Positions 46,833-57,107 of a stretch of 64,000 nucleotides of DNA are shown piece by piece; position 1 is the first letter of the stretch; each line of letters begins with the position of its first letter. A program made the translations under genes and the position numbers. The notes beneath the pieces are model-generated. The model was not told the DNA's origin. It saw only the letters and a list, made by a program, of their open reading frames with translations, and made no database searches. Location: positions 1 through 64,000 of the forward strand of contig BCKT01000002.1 in the NCBI GenBank assembly GCA_003116875.1, written 5' to 3'. This DNA is from Takashimella koratensis (lineage: Eukaryota; Basidiomycota; Tremellomycetes; Trichosporonales; Tetragoniomycetaceae).

Positions 46833-48905
46833 CTAGGATCGGGAACGCTGCATGAGGCGCACTTGTTCGTTCATGTGTCTATCAAAGTCGGTACGCGTCA
46901 ACAGAATGACGTTCTGGTTGCCGAGCACTTCAAGAACAATCTCGAGATCCAGCGGCTGGTCTTCGTCATCTTCGAACTCATCGTCGCTCTTCATCTCGAC
47001 ATCCTCGTCACCGCCCGTTGGCTTCTCCTCACCGCCGCCCTCTAACTCCTCATCGCCGCCTGCGACCTCCTCGGCATCCTCGTTGACCTCGGCCACCTCC
47101 GTCAAGTGGCTATCTCTGTTAGCGGACAGCGAGAGGTTGGCGATCGAGTGAGAGATCGATACCGGTGGCGTGTTGGGGAGAGAGGTACCGGACTGACGAG
47201 CGCTGGGGTAGCTACCCTGTGAGCTGCGGGATCCGGCTGAACGGCTCGAGCGCGAGATCCAATCAGTGGTCGACCAGTTCGAGCTCCCGGCCTCCGAAGC
47301 ATACCCGAGGTCGGACGAGCGTATTCTTCGATAGAAGGAAGACTGAGATTCTGGTCGTAGACGGAACGGGGAGGGGAAAACCGGGTCCGTCCACTCGTGA
47401 AGGATAGAGGGGTAATCCTCCTCTTCCCAAATGAGCTCTTCCATCGGCTTTTCCTCTTCCTTGGACCTCGGTTGCTCCAGGGACAAGTCAACTCCACTCG
47501 CCGATGCAGATGAAGGACTTTCAGTCTTGACACCGACCTCGCTATCGGAGCTCAAATGAGTCTCAATATGCTCGGTCTGTGGTCGAGGCCCCAGCTTCCC
47601 ATCTTTAGCACGGGCGTTTTTGGAGTCCTTCTCCGCATCCTTCTTCAACTGAGCCACGCCCATGATGTCTTTAGACACAATTCGCTCGCCTCCGCTTCGG
47701 ACTTTGGTCGCACTGATCTTTGCCCTAACGCCCTCGAAGGGGAGAGGCTCGGGCTGCGCGATGAGACCGGCAACTGGGGCGCCTGGCTCGAACTTCCTCG
47801 GCATGGTCGCGGCGAACTGATAGGCCGCTCGCATCGTCGACCAAAGGATCTCGAAGACGTCGTGAGCGAATCCGGTCGACAGAGGACACAGGTCATGACA
47901 GGGCCCCTCGTCCCAGAATTGGGAGTAATCCACGAAGTCTCGAAATTTGAGTCGGCGATCGCCCTTGTCCGCTACAACATCCTCACTCGCTTCGATGAGG
48001 ACTGTTTCAGCATCCAAGCGCCAAAGTCGACAGAACCTCGAGCTGACCATGACTAGCCCCAGCTGCGTCCCTGTCAGATAGTGATATCCGGCGAGGTACC
48101 ACAGATTCTGGTAGACAGCCTCTCTCATGACTTCAGTCACCCTATCCGGCGCTCCGATCCGAGGTCGCTTGAGGAGCTTGAACTCCGAGCAAAAGGCTAC
48201 GGCATAGTTTAGGTCTCCGACGGCCAACGCTATGTCGTCTTTGTCCATGCTCCTCGACGATTCTGTCGGATTCGAGGTATTCGAGGGATTCGATGCCCGC
48301 CTTTCCGCGATCGCCTTCTTCGAGAAGCGTTGAACGTAAGCCTCCTGCATCGGCGATTTCTTCCACGCGTCTGCCTTCCCAGCGTCGAAAAGCGAGCACG
48401 TCGTCGACAAGCGAGCTTGATCATCCCCGTCCGTCCGTCCTTCTGTCGTCATCTCGTTCCATGCACCGAGCATCTTCTCGCACAACATCGCCTCGTTGTG
48501 AATTCGCGCCGTCTCCGCCTTGCTCAAAGGGCCAAAAGTGGTTTCGAATGCCTGAACGAGACTGTGCGCTTTGTTCGTCGAAAGCGGAAGACTCTCTGGA
48601 AGAAGCCAGACGAATCGACCATGAGTTGGACCGTACTTGGCATCAAACAACTGCGGATTGATCGGGTCGGCAGGACCTTGATGCTTAGAGCTCGACCAGC
48701 TCCCGCTCGCATCATGACCTCGTTTGCTTGAGGAGGTCAATGATCCGCCCTCTATCGAGACCGGATTGTTGGATGCCTCGCCTCCATCACTCGGCTTGGT
48801 GGTTGGGGTCACGGGGGGAGTAGCCGGGGTCGAGGAGAGGCGAGATTCCCACTTGGCGATGCTGTTCTTGACCGAGCCGGGTTTGGGAATGAACTCGGGA
48901 GCCAT
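46833..48905 (-). CDS. Orphan intronless protein, family member B
   Basis: Not recognised; 690 residues in one exon. Paralogue of the gene at 33733-35061. Shared blocks: DAKYGPTHGRFVWLLPESLP; SMDKDDIALAVGDLNYAVAF then CSEFKLLKRPRIG (E241-F-K243); MREAVYQNLWYLAGYHYLTG then TQLGLVMVSSRFCRLWRLDA and ETVLIEASEDV; GDRRLKFRDFVDYSQFWDEG; PLSTGFAHDVFEILWSTMRA; and at the end EDQPLDLEIVLEVLGNQNVI. Between the core and the C-terminal motif lies a linker of about 250 residues, Ser-rich and then strongly acidic (DAEEVAGGDEELEGGGEEK). No signal peptide or membrane segment. The N-terminus (MAPEFIPKPGSVKNSIAKWE) is basic. Function unknown; a nuclease-like fold is only a hypothesis. Confidence 0.8.
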   Translation of the reverse strand: MAPEFIPKPGSVKNSIAKWESRLSSTPATPPVTPTTKPSDGGEASNNPVSIEGGSLTSSSKRGHDASGSWSSSKHQGPADPINPQLFDAKYGPTHGRFVWLLPESLPLSTNKAHSLVQAFETTFGPLSKAETARIHNEAMLCEKMLGAWNEMTTEGRTDGDDQARLSTTCSLFDAGKADAWKKSPMQEAYVQRFSKKAIAERRASNPSNTSNPTESSRSMDKDDIALAVGDLNYAVAFCSEFKLLKRPRIGAPDRVTEVMREAVYQNLWYLAGYHYLTGTQLGLVMVSSRFCRLWRLDAETVLIEASEDVVADKGDRRLKFRDFVDYSQFWDEGPCHDLCPLSTGFAHDVFEILWSTMRAAYQFAATMPRKFEPGAPVAGLIAQPEPLPFEGVRAKISATKVRSGGERIVSKDIMGVAQLKKDAEKDSKNARAKDGKLGPRPQTEHIETHLSSDSEVGVKTESPSSASASGVDLSLEQPRSKEEEKPMEELIWEEEDYPSILHEWTDPVFPSPFRLRPESQSSFYRRIRSSDLGYASEAGSSNWSTTDWISRSSRSAGSRSSQGSYPSARQSGTSLPNTPPVSISHSIANLSLSANRDSHLTEVAEVNEDAEEVAGGDEELEGGGEEKPTGGDEDVEMKSDDEFEDDEDQPLDLEIVLEVLGNQNVILLTRTDFDRHMNEQVRLMQRSRS

Positions 48906-49238
48906 GGCGGTGAGTGGATGTCGGGGATGGAAGTAGAATAGTAAGGATAGTGATGATAGTAGTGTGAGTGATGATGAGGACGAGAGTTGATGAAAGGTTC
49001 AAGGTTGAGTGAGGTTGAGCGAGGCATCCAGGCATTGTGTGAGTGTGGCAAAGGATGGTGGCAGGTGGCAGTTGGCGGTTGGCAATGTGCAATGCAGACC
49101 ATGTGTGGACGGTATTTAGCAATCTGCAGTCCTTGACAACTGTAATTGCTTCCGCTCCCAACAACAATAACAACAACAACAACGCTTCTCACAACCACCA
49201 CAACCACCACGACCACCACCCTCTACCCAGCCTAAATC
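48906..49238. promoter_or_regulatory. Divergent promoter, orphan gene B and NNF1-like gene
   Basis: 333 bp. It contains imperfect tagtgatgatag/gatgatgag units at about 48935-48985 on the orphan side and acaacaacaa/accaccacaa units (about 49160-49220) in the presumed NNF1-like leader. Confidence 0.45.
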
Positions 49239-50811
49239 ATGCCGCTCGCGCGCACGCCCCCTCCCAACGCGCCTGCCGTCGCCGCCACCTCCCATCGACC
49301 TGACACCTTCTCCCCTAGTCAGGCTTTTCTCCCGGGAGGTACGGTCCAGCGTTCTCCCGTCAACCCCAACTCCACCTCTGCGCGCACCCCAGCTCGCACT
49401 CCGTCGCGTCCTCATCCAACCACCTCGGCGACTCCGGGCACCGCTTCTCGCCCACATCCAAATGACAATGAAATTATGGTCATTGATGCACCAGAAGGGG
49501 AGGAGAGTGTAGAGCCACCACAGGGAGAGGAGGAAGCGACGGAGGATGTGGAGATGAACGCGGATGAAGAGGACGATGACGACGAGATGGACGTAGAAGC
49601 AGCCATTGCGGAACCTACCACCCCACGCGTCGCTCAACCCGAGCCCCAGCCTCAACCATCTTCTTCGCGTCCTCGTCAATCTATCGCTCTCCAGCCCCTT
49701 CCTACACCCGGTCCTTCTACCGCCCAGCCCGAGGCACAATCAGAACCTACTCCCTCCTCCCAACCACAAACCCAACCTCAATCATCCGCACCCATCACGC
49801 CCGCCCGACCCGCTCGCACACCCAAGGCAAAAACCAAAACACCCGCCGAGGTCCTTGCTGAGCCAGCGGTACCGATTGAAGATGATGGAGAGGCAAACTA
49901 TGGGCGGTACTACGAGGCCCTAGTGCGTGCGTTGCGGATCAACGCTGTCGATAGAGGTCTCGGCAGATGGGCGTGAGTCGCGTCGTGAATACATCGGTTT
50001 GGCGAATACAATTAAGCTGACACCCCTCCCAGGCCAGAGGATATGAAACAATGTTATCCTTTGCTCGAAGCGCTGAATCCGAATTTGATGAAGCAAGTAT
50101 GGGCGCGAAGCTCGTATGTCTTGCGTAAAGAGGTGCTCGTGAGTTTTTTTGACTTGCGCATGTTAGGGGTTCAGGTTATCACATTAGTACTGACTATCAT
50201 ACAGGATGGTGCGTTGGAAAAGCTAGACGAGTACAGGACAGGCCCTTCGCTCCAGCTTCTCGCGGAGACAGTGGACGAGGCGCGCGCGTATGCCGCTTCA
50301 AATCCAGGCAAACCGCGTCCTGATGCCTGGCGGTGAGTCTGGGACCGCACCGTTGTCGATGAGGGGATTGCCAGCTTTTTTGATGTTTTGCTGACGCTGA
50401 TTTACCTCTTTGCGATGCGCTGCACTACCACCACGTAGGCCCGACCTCGAACCCGCAGCAGTGACAGCAGCTACCAATTTGCAGACCTACGACGACGCGT
50501 GGACCCGACTACGTACTGAATTCATCGAGCTCCAGACGACGTGTCGGGATCGCGTAAAGTCGATTGCGGAGAAGCAGGAACAGCTGAGCAGCGTCGAAAC
50601 GGGGGTGTCAACGGGTGTGGTCGAGCTTGAGAAGGTATGTCGTCCTGGGCTATACGAGAGTATTGGTGCTTGGATGTGAGAGGAAGGCGAGGTATGGGGA
50701 GGAGACTGAAGCTGACGGATATCCCAGGCGATCAAGTTGCTGGACGGATCCCCAAGCGAAGACATGTTGGCATGGGTCGAAGACGTCGAGAGCAAGATGG
50801 TCACGCGATGA
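49239..50811 (+). CDS. NNF1-like kinetochore (MIND complex) protein
   Basis: Spliced C-terminal half: NYGRYYEALVRALRINAVDR, EDMKQCYPLLEALNPNLMKQ, VWARSSYVLRKEVLDGALEK, LDEYRTGPSLQLLAETVDEA, then a coiled coil (WTRLRTEFIELQTTCRDRVK) and ending DMLAWVEDVESKMVTR at TGA 50809-50811. The order of a C-Y-P segment, an arginine-flanked helix leading to E-x-L, a short-range L-D and a later coiled coil resembles the Nnf1/PMF1 family of the Mis12/MIND complex. The N-terminal half is disordered, Pro/Thr-rich (ARTPARTPSRPHPTT) with a very acidic block (EDVEMNADEEDDDDEMDVEA). The acidic or proline-rich N-terminus is unusually long for the family. Assignment is from pattern and remains moderate. Five exons. 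Confidence 0.55.
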
Positions 50812-51140
50812 TCCTAGTCCCTGCGCCTCCTCGCTGCAAAGTCTCCCTATCACGCTCTTCATGATCCACGATACACCACCTTTCACCTATCCGCCGCCTT
50901 CATCTCAACTTACCAAATCTCCCTGGTCGTTTCCGGCCGCATCGTGTCTTTTGTCTCTGGGTACCTTACTGGGTTGTACATCATACTCTCGGGATGTATC
51001 TGATGTAACGACATATATATACTCTTCAATCCATGCTTGAAATATAACACCAGGCAGATCAGACTTTTTTTGGGAGTTTGTTGACAATGTTTGCCTTCTT
51101 GACAGCAAGCCACTTGTACATAATCTCAGTCCTGCAGGCC
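50812..51140. terminator. Convergent 3' region
   Basis: 329 bp between the NNF1-like and Cys-rich protein stop codons, including a tatatata segment near 51013-51022. No gene seen. Confidence 0.4.
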
Positions 51141-54100
51141 CTATACCCACCCATGCTCGTACCGACCCATAGCTGGCCAGACATCCCTTAAATCGTTCCC
51201 TGCTCTTGCGACCTGGCTCCCATCCTCTGGTCCTGCCCCAAGGGGCGTTCTGTACCTCCTGGGCGGGGGCAAGCTCGTCTCTGTGCGTGTTGGCGATCCT
51301 GGTCTGTCCATCGAAAGTACGAGCGTCCTCGTCCCTCTCAACTGTGGACTGTCCAACGTCGTCGCTGTCCCCGGTACGCGCGGTGTCTGGCCTCGGTCCG
51401 AATCAAGTGAAAGCGATGAGAGTGAAGACGAAGCGCTAAGACCTGGTGTCGCTTGTGTACCGGACCTCGAGGTCATGGAGGGGTCATAAGGCGGTGGAGG
51501 CGGTGCCCAGCTCTCCACTTCCTCTCTTCGTTTCTTCATATCCATCTCAAACCCTCCTTCCCTCTGGCTCTCTCTCTCCAGTCTCGCCTGCCTCGCTCGT
51601 CGAGGCAGCAACATCTCCCTCAACCTTTTCCTCCGCCTCTCGCTCTGTTCCTCTTCCTCCTCTGTCCCCACAGGCTGCCGAACCCTTTCGAAACCCAGTA
51701 CTCGCTCAAGTCGGAGCCGAACGAGGTTTCTCTCGACTTGGGCGGTATCTAGAGTATTTGCAAACTCGCTGGTAGCTTGTCGAGTTCGACGCCTTTCGCG
51801 ACGAACGTACCACCACCCCACAAGACCGAGGAGTACGATCACCAAGACGAGGAAGACGAGTGGCCAGAGTGTTGGTTTGGATTTCGCAAGAGAGCTGAGG
51901 CATACACCTAGACCGGTGGCGAAAGAGCAAGAGGTCGAAACACACTGGCCAGCAGTGAGGACTGACCCGTCCGGACAAGATGTACACCGGCCAACTCCCG
52001 GCCCCGAACATGAACCGCAAGATGAGTCGCAGGTCTGACAAGTCGACCCGGACAAGTAGCTGGTCTTTGCACATGCTGGGACGCAGCGACCGTTGATGAG
52101 TGCCGGTCGGGAGTTGGGGCAGCTGGTACATGCCGATGCCGAGCCGGGGGTGGAACACGACGCGCAGTCCGGGTGACAAGTAACGCACGTCCCGTTGGTA
52201 CCGACCGTATTCGAGGGACACGAAGTTGTACACGTCCCGTTGGAGGCAAAGCCTGCCGTACAAGAGGTACAGTAGCTAGCTTCGTTCACGCAGCCCGAGC
52301 ACTGAGAGCTGCAGGCTAAAAGGTTAGCTTGACAGGCTCCTGGTAGTGCTCACCTTGACATGTCCCGTTGGTGCTTGCTGCGCCATGGAAGAAGCCCCCG
52401 CTGCACATTTTCAAGCAGGACCCAGATTCAAGGAGATAGCCGTCTTGGCAGGCGGTACATGTGAGAGACGAGTAAGCCGCCGCCGACGAGAAGCTTGGGA
52501 TGTGGCAGCTCAGACAGCCGACGGGGCACGCTACGACCGATTGAGCAAGGACTCCCAAGCATAATAACATCGATTAAAACACTCACAGGTACACTCGCTT
52601 TCGCTGTTGTCTAGGACGAAAACGCCACTCAGTCCTGACAAGCTCGAGTCGCATACGCCGGTGGTGCTATCGTACGCGACACAGGAAGACGCCAATTTAG
52701 CTCGAGGCTGAGCACATGCGAGACAGTCGGTGGTACCGGGGCCGGTACAAGTTGAACACGCAGCGGAGCATCTACAGTAGGTCAGCTCAAGCCATAATAA
52801 AGACCGTAAGCTGAACCCACCCCTGACATGAAGACGTGTCAGTGTCGTAATACTGCCCGCTGGTACATAAAGTCGATGTCGTGCATGTCGCTGGTGATGC
52901 GGACGACAAGGACAGTGTTGACGCGCACGCTGTACATGTCGCGGTAGAAGTTGTCCCTTGCTGTAGCTGACACGACGTGCATCCGATCGGACAAGCTGGA
53001 GTCAGCTCGGCTTTGTGGGGTAAAATCTACCTAAGCAGTCTCCGTTGGCATTGACGAAGAAGCCCGAGGCACAGGTATTGCACAGGCTCGAGGAGGTGGT
53101 GGAGTTGGTCGTCCATCCCGCGGCACACGTGCATGTGGTCGAAGAAGAGCAGGTGCCATGTGCGCATTGGCAGGCTGTTCGTCGGCTCGAGATTCAGACA
53201 TCCATGACTTACTTGGCTTTGAAGTGCCGAGGCAGGCGCCTGTACCTTCGATTCCTTCGTCACATACAGTGCAATTGGAAGCACAGGCTGGACACGATCA
53301 ACTTTGATCCAAAAGAGCAAATGACATCCCAAGCTAACCTGAACAGCTTGCACCAAAATACCCTTCAGCACATTGATCACAGCTTGACCCTGTCCATCCT
53401 TGCTGGCAGACGCAAATAGCTGATGAGTTTGTCCCCTTACATGTCCCATGTGAACATGCTGGTTGACAAGCTAAGGTCTTAGCATCTCCTATCTTCTCCC
53501 AACTCACAATTAAGAACCGGTTCAAAAGCTTCAGTAACGGACACTGGCAACTGGCTGATATCCGGGACCGCACCCCACAACGCCACCCCAGGACTAGCGA
53601 GGACATACCACCCTGTCGACATGTACGCGCTCGACCACGTTCCTCCTTGGCTGACGGGCTCAGAGTAGAGTTTGGACTTGAAGGCGATAGGTGAAGAGGG
53701 TGGGGAGATGGTGAATGACGAAGAACTGGTGGTGAGTGTTTCGTTGAGCGAGGTTGAAGGGAGAGAGGAGTAGGTTGAACGGGAGTAGGTGCCGGGGATG
53801 AGGTAGAGGTCGCCTGATGCAAGGAGGACTGGAGTTGTTGAAATGTCAGCTTGGGTCGGGACGCCATAGGGGAAGCAGCTGAAGACTTACGCGGTGAGAC
53901 TGGGTCACCTGAGATGCAAGTTGATGGAGAACACACGCTTGTCGCCGCTGAATAGATGTGTGAGCTGGCTGATGACCAAAGAAGGTGAACAATCGGCTCA
54001 CCCGCTGATATCATCATAAGGAGGGACACAAAGACAAGTTGTGACGCTGGCGATCTGTGTGAGCTGATTCTGGTCGACTGTAATATCCTTCCAGCTTACT

Positions 54101-54216
54101 CATGGAATTTGTCGACATGTGTGCCCTGACGAATGCTGTTCTTACTTTCTCTGTTGATGGTTGTCAGCTCGACGGCTGCAAAGAGCCAGACAATCGAGCT
54201 CACCGTTGGAAGACAT
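51141..54216 (-). CDS. Cysteine-rich (furin/EGF-like) type I membrane protein
   Basis: A hydrophobic signal segment QLVFVSLLMMISAAATS is followed by an ectodomain with many small Cys-rich modules: ACQPACSHGTCKGTNSSAIC then VCQQGWTGSSC (EGF-like), QCAHGTCSSSTTCTCAAGW, CTGPGTTDCLACAQPRAKL, CSSQCSGCVNEASYCTSC, CHPDCASCSTPGSASACTSC, CDSSCGSCSGPGVGRCTSCP. A single transmembrane helix, TLWPLVFLVLVIVLLGLVGW, is followed by basic WYVRRERRRTRQ and a cytoplasmic tail of about 220 residues that is Arg/Glu-rich then Pro/Ser/Thr-rich, ending GRYEHGWV. Growth-factor-receptor-like folds of this kind occur in several basidiomycete proteins of unknown role. The first exons are uncertain: with ATG at 54216 and a splice at about 54130 the signal frame is reached after some 30 residues; an in-frame ATG lies at 54234. 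Confidence 0.75.
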
Positions 54217-54884
54217 GGTGTCTGATAGAGTCATCGTTCACAGCGTCGATGAGAGTGTGGATCAGTACGGATCAAGTTGAATGTGAATAGATGGTGTCAA
54301 GTAATTAAGTGAGTACAAGATGACTGTGTGCGCCGCTGATATCCAACCCAGTGTGTTGACCGCCTTCGCCCTTCTTCGCCTCGCCACCACCACCTCGAGC
54401 GCGCTAAACGAGAGGGGACAATAACGCTTGGACGCATGTGTATCGCTCTATCCGGTCATGAGAGTGGGTCAACGTGAATCAAAAGTGATCAACAACAGGA
54501 GAGATCGTATCGAGAACAAAACACACATACCCAAAGGAGGGTGGTTCTGTACATGCGGGGCAGGGGCAAAGGAACCCCCCCCCCCTTTAGACCTCGACTC
54601 GTTTCATGCATCAAGACTCAAAACACACAATGAAGGAACCGAGATCACGTGATTGAGAGTCAACATTGGGCTTGGGCCGAATTTTGGTTCCGCTCGTCCC
54701 CGTACGCCCTCGGCCCTTCGTCATACGGCTACGCACACACCCAGCGTACACACACACACCCACCCACCCACACACACACACACACACACCCACACACACA
54801 CACACACACCCGAGACCATGTTGCTCCCTTGACTTCATCTCCTCGACACCTCTTCATCTCAACCTCTCTGACCCACTCACGGCC
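54217..54884. promoter_or_regulatory. Divergent intergenic region with E-box and (CA)n
   Basis: Between the Cys-rich protein gene (-) and the LRR gene (+). It contains a run of about 11 C at 54575-54585, the 10-bp palindrome ATCACGTGAT at 54644-54653, and a CA-rich microsatellite at 54733-54810 in the presumed leader of the LRR gene. Confidence 0.5.
54733..54810. repeat. (CA)n-rich microsatellite
   Basis: CA dinucleotides interrupted by short CCA units, ending about 75 bp upstream of the LRR protein ATG at 54885. Confidence 0.9.
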
Positions 54885-56814
54885 ATGCCGGACAACCTAT
54901 TCCTCACCCCCGCTAGGGCAGATACCTCTCCTCTCCCTGGTTCCGAATACATCCACAAACTCCATCGTTACATTCGCTCCAACCTAGCGCGCCTCGCTCC
55001 CGTCCGCCACCCATCATCCACCTCTTCTTCGATCCTTCAACAATCTTACACTCTCTTGACTCTCGGGCTAGACCCAAACTCCGCCGCTCTTTCCCCATCG
55101 ATCAAGATCCCACTGACTCTTGGTCTCGGCTCCCCATCTACCTCGTCTCCTTCCTCACCCTCATCTCCTGCTCGACGGATCAAGCCCGTCGTCCTGCGAT
55201 TACCCCCAGATAAGCTGCTCTACCTACTCCTGCGGTGGCAGTCACTGCCACAAGAGCTCCCGCATGTGGTTAACACGGACGTCCCGATCGACCCGGGTGT
55301 CCCCGTGGCTGCGCGCGGAGCGAGGGTGGACGCGCGGGAACGGCGAGGCGGAGAAGGTGGTGTAGAGAGTGTCCGAAGTTGGGTCGGGAGTATACGAAGT
55401 GTCAGTATGGGAAGTCGAGCGGAGACGAGTTGGTTTGGGAGGAAACAGGAGGTTAGCGAAGGTAAGTGGGGCAGAATTCAGAGTTTTGGGAAGGAGTACC
55501 TAAAGTAAATCGCAGAGACACTTTTGCTCGAGCTCTATTCCATGTTCACGGTGCTCCCTGGTGTCCTAATCCACCCGCCATTCATCGACGACCGGCCCGT
55601 TGCCGAGCTCGTTGAAGCGGGTGGGTACACCCAATTAGGCGGGATTGATGTCCGCGTCCCTCTTGACGTCCTGCGGAATCTCCAATCGTGCGTGCTGCGA
55701 ACTCTTCTGTAGGGTGTGTACCCCGCACTGACCCTTCAGACTCGAGCTCGAGGCATACGACCCGCGGGCATTGATTATCCCGCCTAACCAGACCCTTCGA
55801 GAGTTGACAGTCCGCGACGTATCCGACGGGGACGATTGGCTTCGATCTCTGTTACTCGACGAGTCTGGACCTACCTCCCCGGACTCACCTATCTCCAAAT
55901 TCCCCCGCCTGGCGCATTTATCACTCACAAATGTCTCCCTCCTCTCTTTCCCTCCACTCCCCTTCTCCTCCCTACGCTCCCTTGACCTCTCCCACAACCT
56001 TCTCGATTCTATCCCGGCCTCGCTTGCACAGATCTCCACGCTCGCGTCGCTCAATCTCTCCGGCAACGTGATTACTTCCGTCCGGAACGCGCCCTTGGCA
56101 CTGGGGAACATCCATTCCCTAAACCTCAGTCATAATCGGATCGATTGTGTGGTCGGGCTAGAAAGGGTTCTCGGTCTGGTCAGGCTCGATCTGCGGTCGA
56201 ATTGTATCGCGGATGAAGGGGAGTTGGGGCGGTTGGCGGAACACCCGATGATTGCGGAGTTGTGGGTGAGCGGGAATCCGATCCAGGGCGCGGAATGGAG
56301 GACCGAGCTAGGGGCGGCGTTTGGAGCGGCAAGAGGGGAAGAACTGGGATTGGTACTTGATGATCGACCGTGGACGTGGGCGGAGAAGAGGAAGATTGAC
56401 TCCTTGCTCGTCGCGAGGGGACAGCAGTTCCGGCCAAGGACAATGAACGCAGGCTCCGTACCACCGCCTCAACATTCGCACCCTTCTCACGCTCACCCAC
56501 ATGCGCCTCATGCCCGCCCTCATCCTCGACAGCCGCCTCTCGCTCACCCGAAACCAACGTCATCGCCAGCCGTCGCGGCTGTGGCAGCGACGTCAATACC
56601 TTCAGCACCGTCGCCTGCGTCCTCTGCGCTACCGAAACGCAGGAGGCGGAGGCGGGTTGTTAATCTTGACGGGGACGAGGGGGCGGGAGCAGGAGAAGGA
56701 TCAGACCGGAGTGGGTCGGGGTCGCCACCGCCGCAGATTGGAGGGACGGTACCTGTACGCAAGGGTAAGACGAGACGAGAGAGGGTAAGCGCGTCCTTGT
56801 TCGAGCCGAAGTAG
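54885..56814 (+). CDS. Leucine-rich repeat protein
   Basis: Three exons. N-terminal domain of about 260 residues without recognised family (MPDNLFLTPARADTSPLPGS; LLLELYSMFTVLPGVLIHPP), then leucine-rich repeats of the SDS22-like or typical type: FPRLAHLSLTNVSLLSFPPL, SLRSLDLSHNLLDSIPASLA, TLASLNLSGNVITSVRNAPL, NIHSLNLSHNRIDCVVGLE, LVRLDLRSNCIADEGELGRL, followed by a cap (MIAELWVSGNPIQGAEWRTE). The C-terminal tail is His/Pro/Ala-rich (HPSHAHPHAPHARPHPRQP) and has a strongly basic patch (KRRRRRRVVNLDGDEG). No signal peptide or membrane helix, so an intracellular scaffold is likely. It resembles uncharacterised fungal LRR proteins; binding partner unknown. Confidence 0.82.
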
Positions 56815-57107
56815 GAGTAAGTTGAGAGGACGGAAGGGAGGCGGGAGGGGTATGAAGTGAAGATGGGAAGGAGGGATGCATCTGATCTGAGACCCCAGCA
56901 TGGGTTGTAGCATAGTTCATATTGCATAGAATAGGACACAATGCATGTCAGTATCTTGATTATTGACAATTTCAGAATGTGTAGACAACGATAAATGTGA
57001 AAAACGACAACGAGGGTATACTGTAAAGGTAAAGATAGAGTCCATGAAATGTTCGATCTACCCCACACCATATCACTCCACTCCCACTCGAGCCGACAAT
57101 GACTTTA
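56815..57107. terminator. Convergent 3' region
   Basis: 293 bp between the LRR gene and the minus-strand Pro/Ser-rich gene; nothing recognisable. Confidence 0.4.
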
